25,742 nt of DNA from Gorillibacterium sp. (GTDB lineage Bacteria; Bacillota; Bacilli; Paenibacillales; NBRC-103111). The notes beneath the pieces were generated by a model. That model made no database searches and was not told the origin of the DNA. It saw only the letters and a list, made by a program, of their open reading frames with translations. The DNA is taken from assembly GCA_014380705.1 (NCBI GenBank), contig JACMJI010000412.1:1-25742 (forward strand). Reading direction: 5' to 3'. Shown here piece after piece: positions 8,152-14,674 of this stretch (position 1 is its first letter; each line of letters opens with the position of its first letter). Position numbers and translations under genes: made by a program.

Positions 8152-9312
8152 ATGAAAACAGCAATCTGGCTTTATTTTTTTATGTTTGTCGCGCTATTTG
8201 ACCTGCACGCCCAATTCCCCATACTATCCCCATTTGCGTTGTCACTCGGAGCGGTTCCATCCTTCATCGGCCTGATCATGGGTGTTTATTCACTCACTCA
8301 TCTTCCGGGCAATTTGATAGCCGGGTATGGGGTAGATCGTTTTGGAAGCAAAAGATTTATTTCGGCCAGCCTGATGGGTGGAGGAATTTTGCTTTTTGTT
8401 CAAGCTAAAGTAACGGATCCCTGGCAGCTTCTTGCTGTTCGTTCCATGAGTGGGTTTGTCCTCGCCTTTTTATCTCCTGCAAGTATGTCTATGCTCGCCA
8501 AGCTGGCAAGAGACAAAGTTCATCAAAGCCAACTGATGTCAGGCAATGGAATTGTGCACACACTAGCATCTGTCGTATCGCCTGCTGCTGGAGCCTTATT
8601 GGTTTCCCAGATTGGTTTTTCCCGTTCTTTCGTTATTCTAGGCTGGATACTTCTCGCGACGGGTCTATTCACCCTTATTGGGCTGAAAGAGGTCCGTGAT
8701 GGGTTGCCGAGAATAGACCCAATAAAGCATTCATACCCCACTTTAGCTCCAGAAAAGACAAACATTGTCGAGGCCCCGCTGCCCTGGTTTTTCTTTGGGA
8801 TTCCAATTGGCTTATCCTGTGCTCAAGGCATTTTATTCTTTGAGCTTCCTCTTGGGCGGATCGCTCAGCATTCCCTTATGTCCTCAGGCATGCTTTTTTC
8901 AATGATAAGTATTGGTGCCCTTTTTTCACTCAGTCTTGTATTTCTCAACCGAATACCTGCGTATAAACGAGCTTTGACCGGAAGTCTGCTCCTGGCTCTG
9001 ATTTATTTCGGGATGTCGATACAGTGGAGTTTACCCCTGTATATTACCTTGTTCTTTATCGGTGCTGCCAAAGGGGTTATTTTTCCCTCGATGGCTGCTC
9101 TGCTCGCTGAAATGACTCCTCGTGGCAAATACGGTCGTGCTTTTTCATTTCTCTCCATCTCATCTTCGATAGGTTCTTTCCTAGGACCTGTTCTCGCGGG
9201 TCAATTGCGAACAGACATTTCCCCCTTCTTTCTTGCCTTTCTAGCCCTGATGCTCGGACTTATCGTCATGCCCTTCAGCAGACCCCGAAATTCAATAGTC
9301 ATTCAACCCTAA
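8152..9312 (+). CDS. Major facilitator superfamily transporter
   Basis: A 386-residue integral membrane protein with about 12 hydrophobic segments and a central polar loop near residues 185-210 (EVRDGLPRIDP and following), the usual 6+6 layout of MFS carriers. The loop after the second helix reads GYGVDRFGSKRF, matching the MFS motif A (G-x-x-x-D-R-x-G-x-K/R), and PRGKYGRAF is the C-half equivalent. The frame is open from 8065, but the ATG at 8152 is chosen because GGTGAAGG lies just upstream and the protein then starts at the first helix. Most likely a drug or metabolite efflux pump; the substrate is unknown. A Fur-like site lies about 95 nt upstream, so iron-related export is one possibility. 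Confidence 0.85.
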   Translation: MKTAIWLYFFMFVALFDLHAQFPILSPFALSLGAVPSFIGLIMGVYSLTHLPGNLIAGYGVDRFGSKRFISASLMGGGILLFVQAKVTDPWQLLAVRSMSGFVLAFLSPASMSMLAKLARDKVHQSQLMSGNGIVHTLASVVSPAAGALLVSQIGFSRSFVILGWILLATGLFTLIGLKEVRDGLPRIDPIKHSYPTLAPEKTNIVEAPLPWFFFGIPIGLSCAQGILFFELPLGRIAQHSLMSSGMLFSMISIGALFSLSLVFLNRIPAYKRALTGSLLLALIYFGMSIQWSLPLYITLFFIGAAKGVIFPSMAALLAEMTPRGKYGRAFSFLSISSSIGSFLGPVLAGQLRTDISPFFLAFLALMLGLIVMPFSRPRNSIVIQP

Positions 9313-9413
9313 ATTGGGCCTTCTTATAGGTATCTGCACAATCGACTCCGTCCCTGCCCGCGTAGGATGTATTGTAACTCGCGGCCATCCAGGCCCGGAA
9401 AGGGGTGTATCAC

Positions 9414-9503
9414 ATGACTGCAGTTGCTGGATACGGTGCTGGTATCGGTTTTGTTCTCGTTCTTTTCATCCTCTTGGTAATTATTCTCCGCGGTTGCTGG
9501 TAA
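9414..9503 (+). CDS. YjcZ-family sporulation microprotein, 29 residues
   Basis: A tiny gene encoding a Gly- and Tyr-containing N-terminus (VAGYGAGIG) followed by one hydrophobic helix (FVLVLFILLVIIL) and a short RGCW tail. The composition, the GYGAG motif and the length match the YjcZ-type sporulation microproteins of Bacilli, which are usually 25-50 residues and expressed late in sporulation. The ATG is preceded by AAAGGGGTG at good spacing. A strong terminator follows at 9596. It is 101 nt after the MFS gene and could be separately transcribed. The shortness makes it easy to miss; the family call rests on composition and pattern. Confidence 0.75.
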   Translation: MTAVAGYGAGIGFVLVLFILLVIILRGCW

Positions 9504-9595
9504 TTGATACAAGTAAGCAGCTTGCTTGCTATTATCGTTAGCAACCTACAGCCTGCTCTCCAAGGTCTATGACCCAGGCGAGTCATTAGCCCAAT

Positions 9596-9639
9596 GGGCT
9601 GTTCAGAATGCGTTCTACGCATTCCGAACAGCCCTTTTT
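9596..9639 (+). terminator. Intrinsic terminator after the YjcZ-type gene
   Basis: GGGCTGTTC-A-GAATGC (9596-9611) pairs with GCATTC-C-GAACAGCCC (9619-9634), 15 bp with one mismatch, followed by TTTTT. It faces the end of the heme O synthase gene, which starts its stop codon only 9 nt further, so it may also act for that minus-strand gene. Confidence 0.9.
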
Positions 9640-9647
9640 CCTCTAGA

Positions 9648-10544
9648 TTAAAAGGAAGTATTCAAAATCATCAACAGAAACAAAAGCATTAAATAATTAA
9701 TCGAATAGATAAATACCTTTTTGGCCCAACGATCATTATCTGTCTCTTTAAAACCATGCGCAACAATGTAAAGCCAACCGAATCCGAGCAGAGTAGAACC
9801 TACTAGATAGATCAAACCAACTGCATCGTATAAGTAAAGCAAAAGTGAAACTGGAATGAGAGGAATGACATAACGGAGCATACTGATTTTCGTAGCTCGA
9901 ACACCTTTAATCACAGGGAGCATGTGGAATCCTGCCGCTCGATACTCCTCCATCCTTCTTATGCCTAGTGCCCAAAAGTGGGGCGGCTGCCACAAAAATA
10001 AAATAGCGAAAAGGATGATTGCAATCTCATCGATACGATTGTATACCGCTGCATAACCCATCACAGGTGGCATGGCCCCAGCAATCGCGCCAACCGTTGT
10101 ACACCATACGGAAGTGCGTTTAAGCCAAGCTGTATAAATCACAACATAAACCACGACACCAATGAGTCCAAGTAAAGCTGTCAAAGGATTAACAAGTACA
10201 TAGAGGATAACCGTCCCGCTTACCCCAAGTACAATCCCGTATAACAAAACAATCCTCGCCTGCAGCCGACCAGAAGGCAGTGCTCGTTTGCGAGTACGTG
10301 CCATTTTTACATCGAGTTCACGATCAAGGTAATTGTTGAGTACACAACCCGATGCCATGACTAATGTCGTACCAAGCAGCGTCCACAATAGCAGTAACCA
10401 TTCAGGATCCCAATGTGAAGCTAACCAAAAACCGCCAAATACGGTAATCAAATTTGAGAATAGAATCCCTGGCTTCGTAATGTATACGAAATCCTTCCAC
10501 GTAAATGACCTGCTTGCCTCTACAACTTCTTCCTTACTTGCCAT
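9648..10544 (-). CDS. ctaB: Protoheme IX farnesyltransferase (heme O synthase)
   Basis: A 298-residue integral membrane UbiA-family prenyltransferase that adds farnesyl to heme B to make heme O, the precursor of heme A for cytochrome oxidase. The first Asp-rich motif is visible as NNYLDRELD (Asn70 to Asp78) followed by KMARTRKRALPSGR, and the CyoE/CtaB signature WQPPHFWAL is at about 185-193. Around nine hydrophobic helices follow the family pattern. The frame is open to 10757, but the start is the ATG at 10544, with AAGGAGGG 7 nt upstream; the extra 71 residues have no family counterpart. It stands alone here, without ctaA or oxidase subunit genes nearby. Confidence 0.93.
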   Translation of the reverse strand: MASKEEVVEASRSFTWKDFVYITKPGILFSNLITVFGGFWLASHWDPEWLLLLWTLLGTTLVMASGCVLNNYLDRELDVKMARTRKRALPSGRLQARIVLLYGIVLGVSGTVILYVLVNPLTALLGLIGVVVYVVIYTAWLKRTSVWCTTVGAIAGAMPPVMGYAAVYNRIDEIAIILFAILFLWQPPHFWALGIRRMEEYRAAGFHMLPVIKGVRATKISMLRYVIPLIPVSLLLYLYDAVGLIYLVGSTLLGFGWLYIVAHGFKETDNDRWAKKVFIYSINYLMLLFLLMILNTSF

Positions 10545-10716
10545 TCGCGATCCCTCCTTAGAGCTTCCTGATTTCCATATCTTGTTTTTTACTATATCAA
10601 TCTCTAACATAGCCTGACAATGAAATAAAAACAACTTTCGCAACATGAAGTCCTCTTCACTTTCAGAAAAACAGGTAAATAATTGGAACGCTTTTGAACA
10701 AATGCCCATATGCTTC

Positions 10717-10744
10717 AAATATAACGTGACTGGCAGCATGCAGG
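10717..10744 (+). promoter_or_regulatory. Candidate sigma-E promoter of cwlJ-gerQ
   Basis: AAATATA (10717-10723) fits the sigma-E -35 element, and CATGCAGG (10737-10744) partly fits the -10 (CATACAnT), with a 13-nt spacer. cwlJ and gerQ are sigma-E genes in Bacillus subtilis, which supports the idea; the -10 match is imperfect. Confidence 0.4.
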
Positions 10745-10778
10745 TACCAAATTGCATTCAGAAAGGAAGGATATCGTC

Positions 10779-11210
10779 ATGGCCGTGGTCAAGGCAAAAT
10801 CTAGTGACGTTGATTTGCTTGCTCGTCTGATCCGGGCTGAAGCGGAGGGTGAAGGTGATCGCGGTATGTTATTGGTTGGCAATGTGGTCGTTAATCGGTC
10901 GATTGCTAATTGCCTGGACTTCCGCAACCAAAGAAACATCAACGACGTTGTTTTCCAAAGTCCTGGAGGATTTGAAGCCACCCAGTTCGGCTACTTTTAT
11001 CAGAAAGCTCGGGATAGAGACAGACGACTGGCCCGCAGGGCAATCAGGGGAGAGCGAACGTATCCCGCAAGTGATTCTCTGTGGTATTTTCGCCCGACTG
11101 GCAGTTGCCCGAGTCAGTGGTACAATCAGCCGTTTACTGGAAAATACAAAAGTCATTGTTTCTTTACTCCTCGGCTGGAAAACTGCAAAGGACTCTTCTC
11201 TACCCGATGA
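10779..11210 (+). CDS. cwlJ: Spore cortex-lytic enzyme CwlJ
   Basis: A 143-residue cell wall hydrolase of the SleB/CwlJ catalytic family, needed for cortex peptidoglycan breakdown during germination, especially that triggered by Ca-dipicolinate. The protein begins MAVVKAKSSDVDLLARLIRA and carries the family block with Glu21 and Glu23 (RAEAEGEG), GNVVVNR, GYFYQKARD and SLWYFRPTGSCPSQWYNQP. As in Bacillus CwlJ (about 142 residues) there is no signal peptide and no peptidoglycan-binding domain, which sets it apart from SleB. The ATG at 10779 has AAAGGAAGG 8 nt upstream; the open frame from 10752 is not used. gerQ follows 67 nt later, the conserved arrangement, so the two are probably one operon. 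Confidence 0.93.
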   Translation: MAVVKAKSSDVDLLARLIRAEAEGEGDRGMLLVGNVVVNRSIANCLDFRNQRNINDVVFQSPGGFEATQFGYFYQKARDRDRRLARRAIRGERTYPASDSLWYFRPTGSCPSQWYNQPFTGKYKSHCFFTPRLENCKGLFSTR

Positions 11211-11277
11211 CTTTTTTTGACTTCTAGCACTATAACTGTACCTACAACGTTTCACATATCGAAGGAGGAATTATAAG

Positions 11278-11823
11278 ATGAGTGTGCTCGATCAGGAACA
11301 ATTTTATTTCAGACCTTATGGATTTATGCCTTACGGATCCCCAGCGCAGACAGCGACCGGCTTCCCAGCTTCAGCTGGCATTCCAGATTATAACAAGGCA
11401 GCTATGAGCGGATCCCCCCAAGGCTTTTCCCAAAGCCCTCAAGCTATGCCATATGGCCAGCCTATGGCTTTCGGTCAAGGAATGACCCCTGGAGCCGTCC
11501 CAGCAGGTACACCAATTACTCCTGCGGGTATTCCTGCACCCGGTGCTCTGCCTCCTGGTCGGACCGAAGAATCCTATGTGGAGAATATCCTTCGCCTCAA
11601 CCTTGGAAAAATAGCGACCATATACATGACCTATGAAAATAATGTGGAATGGAACGCCAAAATATTTAAAGGTCGTTTGGAGGCAGCGGGGAGAGATCAT
11701 ATTATTATTAGTGATCCTGCTACTGGCAAACGCTATCTACTGTTAACCGTCAATTTGGATTACATTTCCTTTGATGGGGAACTGAATTATTTTAATACAC
11801 CGGGCGTACCCCTTCCTCGTTAA
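11278..11823 (+). CDS. gerQ: Spore coat protein GerQ (YwdL)
   Basis: A 181-residue inner spore coat protein needed for CwlJ localisation. Residues 1-95 are low-complexity, rich in Pro, Gly, Gln, Met and Ala. The conserved C-terminal domain begins around ESYVENILRLNLGK, then has EAAGRDHIIISDP and YLLLTVNLDYISFDGELNYF, as in known GerQ proteins. In B. subtilis GerQ is cross-linked by the coat transglutaminase Tgl through N-terminal lysines; here the first 39 residues have no Lys and the first is near residue 40. The ATG has GAAGGAGG at good spacing. A strong terminator follows, making cwlJ-gerQ a closed unit. Confidence 0.92.
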   Translation: MSVLDQEQFYFRPYGFMPYGSPAQTATGFPASAGIPDYNKAAMSGSPQGFSQSPQAMPYGQPMAFGQGMTPGAVPAGTPITPAGIPAPGALPPGRTEESYVENILRLNLGKIATIYMTYENNVEWNAKIFKGRLEAAGRDHIIISDPATGKRYLLLTVNLDYISFDGELNYFNTPGVPLPR

Positions 11824-11844
11824 ATACAAACAAACTGTGTTAAT

Positions 11845-11884
11845 AAACCACGCTTTCATGGTTTCCCGAAAGCGTGGTTTTTTT
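11845..11884 (+). terminator. Intrinsic terminator of cwlJ-gerQ
   Basis: AAACCACGCTTTC (11845-11857) and GAAAGCGTGGTTT (11868-11880) form a perfect 13-bp stem with a 10-nt loop, followed by a seven-T tract ending at 11884. Confidence 0.95.
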
Positions 11885-12069
11885 CTGCCCAAGGGTATCC
11901 ATTAGGCGGTAAAAGCAAACAATAAGAGAACCATTTTCAATTTAGCATGAGGATTCTATTTGCCAGCAAGATTAGACGAAAGCCGATAGACATTTCGTTT
12001 TTTGGGTAAGAGAATGTTACAATGATGGAGCAAGGCTGAACGAATATGGACAAAGGAGTGATGAATCAT

Positions 12070-13056
12070 ATGGACACGGGAACCCATCTTGTTATTGGTG
12101 TGGGACTCGCAGGTCTCGCCCATCTTGATCCTGTGGTTGCTGGTGATACCACAGTTGCTTTTGCTGTAATGCTTGGAACGGTTCTTGGATCGCAAGTACC
12201 TGACGTTGACTCGTTGCTTCGTCTACGCGGGAACGCGACTTATATAAAAAACCACAGAGGGACATCCCACTCTTTTCCTGTTTTAATTTTATGGTCCCTG
12301 ATGATTTCAATCATTATCGCTCTGTTTTTTTCCAGTGTTCCACTACTCCATATTGGTTTATGGGTTACTATTGCGGTTTTTTTTCATGTATTTACGGATC
12401 TGTTTAATATGTACGGTACACAAGCTGCCAAACCCATATCGGATAAATGGATCGCGTGGAACATCATTCATATCTTTGATCCATTTATTTTCTTTTCCCA
12501 TCTAGTCGCTATATGTTTGTGGGCTGTAGGTGCTGTTGCCCCACAGATGATCTTCCCTATTCTCTACGGATTAATGGCGATTTATTATGTATGGCGAACC
12601 ATCCACCATTACCTGCTTGAGCAAAGGGCCAAACTTCAGGATAGTGACTTTCATGTAGGAGATCGCATTTATTTATTTCCAACCGTGAAAATGAGTATCT
12701 GGAACGTGGTCAAGCGGAGGTATGATGGAACCTTTGTTATAGGAGAGCTTAAAAACAACAAATTGCAATGGGTTGATCATGTCACATGCCACAATCATCC
12801 TGCTGTTGAATCCTCCAAGTCGCATCCCGATGTAAAAGCATTTTTGTACTTTTCATCCTTTGCTTGTGCAGAGGTTCGCGAGCTTGGTAATGGATATGAA
12901 GTGCGCTGGGCTGATGTACGCTATCGATACCGCAAGCAGTATCCATTCATTGCAGTATTGCGAATGGATGACAAATATCAGCACCTCTATTCCTATGTTG
13001 GTTGGGTTAGCAACTCACGACTTGAAAAAAAACTGCGACCCGATATAGTTCAGTAA
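12070..13056 (+). CDS. YdjM/YfhP-type membrane-bound metal-dependent hydrolase
   Basis: A 328-residue membrane protein of the YdjM-like family (annotated as inner-membrane metal-dependent hydrolase), resembling Bacillus YfhP. It begins MDTGTHLVIG and shows PDVD (Asp45, Asp47), the NHRGTSHS block (His62 to His67) and HVFTDLFNMYG, the histidines and aspartates that define the family. Hydrophobic segments cluster in residues 75-190. The C-terminal 120 residues are soluble and largely beta-patterned. The ATG at 12070 is chosen over 12046 and 12061: the AAAGGAG site overlaps codons 3-4 of the longer frame and lies 11 nt from this ATG. Catalytic activity has not been shown for most relatives; YfhP has been linked to regulation. 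A terminator follows at 13065. Confidence 0.78.
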   Translation: MDTGTHLVIGVGLAGLAHLDPVVAGDTTVAFAVMLGTVLGSQVPDVDSLLRLRGNATYIKNHRGTSHSFPVLILWSLMISIIIALFFSSVPLLHIGLWVTIAVFFHVFTDLFNMYGTQAAKPISDKWIAWNIIHIFDPFIFFSHLVAICLWAVGAVAPQMIFPILYGLMAIYYVWRTIHHYLLEQRAKLQDSDFHVGDRIYLFPTVKMSIWNVVKRRYDGTFVIGELKNNKLQWVDHVTCHNHPAVESSKSHPDVKAFLYFSSFACAEVRELGNGYEVRWADVRYRYRKQYPFIAVLRMDDKYQHLYSYVGWVSNSRLEKKLRPDIVQ

Positions 13057-13064
13057 ATTAACAC

Positions 13065-13093
13065 AAAGAGGTCGGTAGCATACCGGCCTCTTT
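13065..13093 (+). terminator. Terminator-like hairpin after the YdjM/YfhP-type gene
   Basis: AAAGAGGTCGGTA (13065-13077) and TACCGGCCTCTTT (13081-13093) pair over 13 bp with one G-T wobble and a 3-nt loop. The T-tract is short (TTT then CATAC), so termination may be partial and let transcription reach the next small gene. Confidence 0.75.
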
Positions 13094-13122
13094 CATACTA
13101 GTTGATGAAGGGAGTTTTTCTG

Positions 13123-13311
13123 ATGAAACCCATTCTTGCTCTGATTTACGCGATCATCTCAATTATTCTTATGCTTGGCATTAGCTTTGCTGTAAGTCTT
13201 CATCGACCGCTTCTTGCCGCAGTATTAGCGGTTACAACTGTGCTTTTTATCGGCTCCGGATTTATTCTTAAATCAAGAACCCGGAAACGTGCATTCCGTT
13301 CAATGGAATAG
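13123..13311 (+). CDS. Small two-helix membrane protein, YlaF/DUF5325-like
   Basis: A 62-residue protein with two hydrophobic helices (about 5-25 and 32-52) joined by a short turn with Arg, and a basic tail (KSRTRKRAFRSME). Layout and size resemble the YlaF/DUF5325 family of Bacilli, whose function is unknown; the assignment is from overall pattern only. The frame opens at a TTG (13102), but the ATG at 13123 has GAAGGGAG 8 nt upstream and starts right before the first helix. It ends only 3 nt from the stop codon of the convergent trpS, with no terminator between. Confidence 0.6.
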   Translation: MKPILALIYAIISIILMLGISFAVSLHRPLLAAVLAVTTVLFIGSGFILKSRTRKRAFRSME

Positions 13312-13314
13312 CCT

Positions 13315-14298
13315 TTATAAGTTGATAAAGCCCATTCTTTTCTTTGCTTCCAACAGAACAGGGCGCGCCACTGCTTCGGCTTCTTTCGCTCCTTTACGAA
13401 GAATATCGTAAATAGAGCCAGATCTGCGAAGCTCCTCACAGCGCTGCTGGATCGGTGATAATGTTGCAACAATGACCTCTGCCAAGTCCTTTTTAAAGTT
13501 TCCATATCCTTGCCCTTCATACTTAGCCTCAATGTCTGCAAATGACATATCAGAGCAATGTGTGTAAATGGTCATTAGGTTGCTAATTTCTGGTTTTGTC
13601 GCGGGGTCGTACTTCACATCTCGCCCAGAATCGGTTACCGCTCTGCTGACCTTTTTGCGTATGACGTCCGGCGGGTCAAGCATGAGGATATAGCTTGCTG
13701 GGTTCGGGTTGCTCTTACTCATTTTTTTCGAAGGATCATCAAGCGACATGATGCGTGCCCCGGTCTTCTGAATAAGGGGCTCTGGCAATGTAAACAGGTC
13801 CCCATAACGCGTATTGAAACGATGCCCTATATCCCGGGTCAGTTCAACGTGCTGTTTCTGGTCCTCTCCAATGGGGACTAGATCGGGGTTATAGAGTAGA
13901 ATGTCGGCTGCCTGAAGAGCCGGGTAGGTGAAAAGGCCCGCTCCCACAGAATCCTTGCCCAAGGATTTATCTTTGAACTGAGTCATCCGCTCAAGCTCAC
14001 CAATATAGGTCATTGTTGTTAGCAACCAACCCATTTCTGCATGACTGGGAACACTCGATTGCATAAAGATTGTTGATTTTTCCGGGTCCAGCCCTGAGGC
14101 TACATATAGAAGTGCGACCTCTTCAATATAGGACTGAAGGGCTGTTGGTTCCTGCTGAACCGTAACCGCATGCAAATCCGCCAGCATGAAATAACTATCA
14201 TGTGTTTCTTGAAGCTTAACAAAATTTTTGATTGCCCCGATGTAGTTGCCAAGTGTAAGTCGGCCGCTTGTTTGAATACCAGAAAGTACCTTTTTCAT
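13315..14298 (-). CDS. trpS: Tryptophanyl-tRNA synthetase
   Basis: A 327-residue class I aminoacyl-tRNA synthetase charging tRNA-Trp. The N-terminus reads KKVLSGIQTSGRLTLGNYIGA; TLGN is the usual TrpRS form of the HIGH motif in this group. GELERMTQFKDKS, GEDQKQHVELTRD and the K192-MSKS loop are in place, so the enzyme looks complete at typical length. The ATG at 14298 has AAAGGGG upstream. Expression is controlled by a tRNA-Trp T-box leader (see 14335-14640). It converges with the small YlaF-like gene. Confidence 0.97.
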   Translation of the reverse strand: MKKVLSGIQTSGRLTLGNYIGAIKNFVKLQETHDSYFMLADLHAVTVQQEPTALQSYIEEVALLYVASGLDPEKSTIFMQSSVPSHAEMGWLLTTMTYIGELERMTQFKDKSLGKDSVGAGLFTYPALQAADILLYNPDLVPIGEDQKQHVELTRDIGHRFNTRYGDLFTLPEPLIQKTGARIMSLDDPSKKMSKSNPNPASYILMLDPPDVIRKKVSRAVTDSGRDVKYDPATKPEISNLMTIYTHCSDMSFADIEAKYEGQGYGNFKKDLAEVIVATLSPIQQRCEELRRSGSIYDILRKGAKEAEAVARPVLLEAKKRMGFINL

Positions 14299-14334
14299 TT
14301 TGGTTGCCCCTTTCGAATTATCTTATCCAAACAC

Positions 14335-14366
14335 AAAAAGGCTACCGCCGCAAGGGACGATAGACC
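14335..14366 (-). terminator. Regulated terminator of the trpS T-box
   Basis: On the minus strand GG-T-CTATCG (14366-14358) pairs with CGGTAGCC (14347-14340), one bulged T and one wobble, followed by TTTTT (14339-14335). Its 5' arm overlaps the end of the T-box sequence, as needed for mutually exclusive antiterminator folding. Confidence 0.9.
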
Positions 14367-14640
14367 GTGGTGCCACCCTCATTCACTATCAGCAGAATAC
14401 GAAGGTGCAGGTATTCTGGAGCTAGCCTCTGAACAGCTTCTGATAACGGAAAGCAACTCCGTGCCACCTACCAGATGTTAAACGGATTACCTTCATTTAA
14501 GGCAGTTCGTTTAACCTTCCTTCGGTTTTATGCTCAAGGACCCATTCGGCAAATTCGTCATACCGGTTTTCAGCAACAACCGGCTCTCTGTGGATGACTA
14601 AATTAGCTTACTCTTTCCTGTCAAAGCATCATGTAAAGTT
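14335..14640 (-). promoter_or_regulatory. Tryptophan T-box riboswitch leader of trpS
   Basis: A transcribed leader that reads uncharged tRNA-Trp. Reading the minus strand, stem I has its distal CCGGTT/AACCGG helix (14583-14563) and the specifier UGG at 14544-14542 within GAAUGGGUC. A stem of GTTAAACG/CGTTTAAC (14515-14477) and stem III CAGAATAC/GTATTCTG (14418-14393) follow. The T-box sequence AGGGTGGCACCACGG is at 14379-14365; its UGGC bulge matches a tRNA ending GCCA, as expected for tRNA-Trp. The terminator competing with it is at 14366-14335. A second, shorter T-box-like motif is at 14469-14459 (see findings). This element fills the gap between trpS and the S41 peptidase gene. Confidence 0.95.
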
Positions 14641-14646
14641 GTCATT

Positions 14647-14674
14647 ATTATACCGTTCCAAGGGCAAAAGTCAA
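14647..14674 (-). promoter_or_regulatory. Sigma-A promoter of the trpS leader
   Basis: Minus strand: -35 TTGACT (14674-14669), 16-nt spacer, -10 TATAAT (14652-14647). Predicted start is near 14640. The -35 box contains the TGA stop codon (14673-14671) of the upstream S41 peptidase gene. Confidence 0.88.

Noticed and set aside
9526..9544. TTGCTA-TTATCGT-TAGCAA inverted repeat after the YjcZ-type gene
   Set aside because: Only 6 bp, no T-run, and a strong terminator lies 50 nt downstream; likely chance.
10849..11255. Two frames of more than 120 residues overlapping cwlJ
   Set aside because: CwlJ is recognised by sequence in its own frame with a good ribosome binding site; the others are shadows.
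11961..12001. ACGAAA...TTTCGTTTTTT as a possible second terminator before the YdjM/YfhP-type gene
   Set aside because: Stem of only 6 A/T-rich pairs with a long loop; the terminator at 11845 already closes cwlJ-gerQ.
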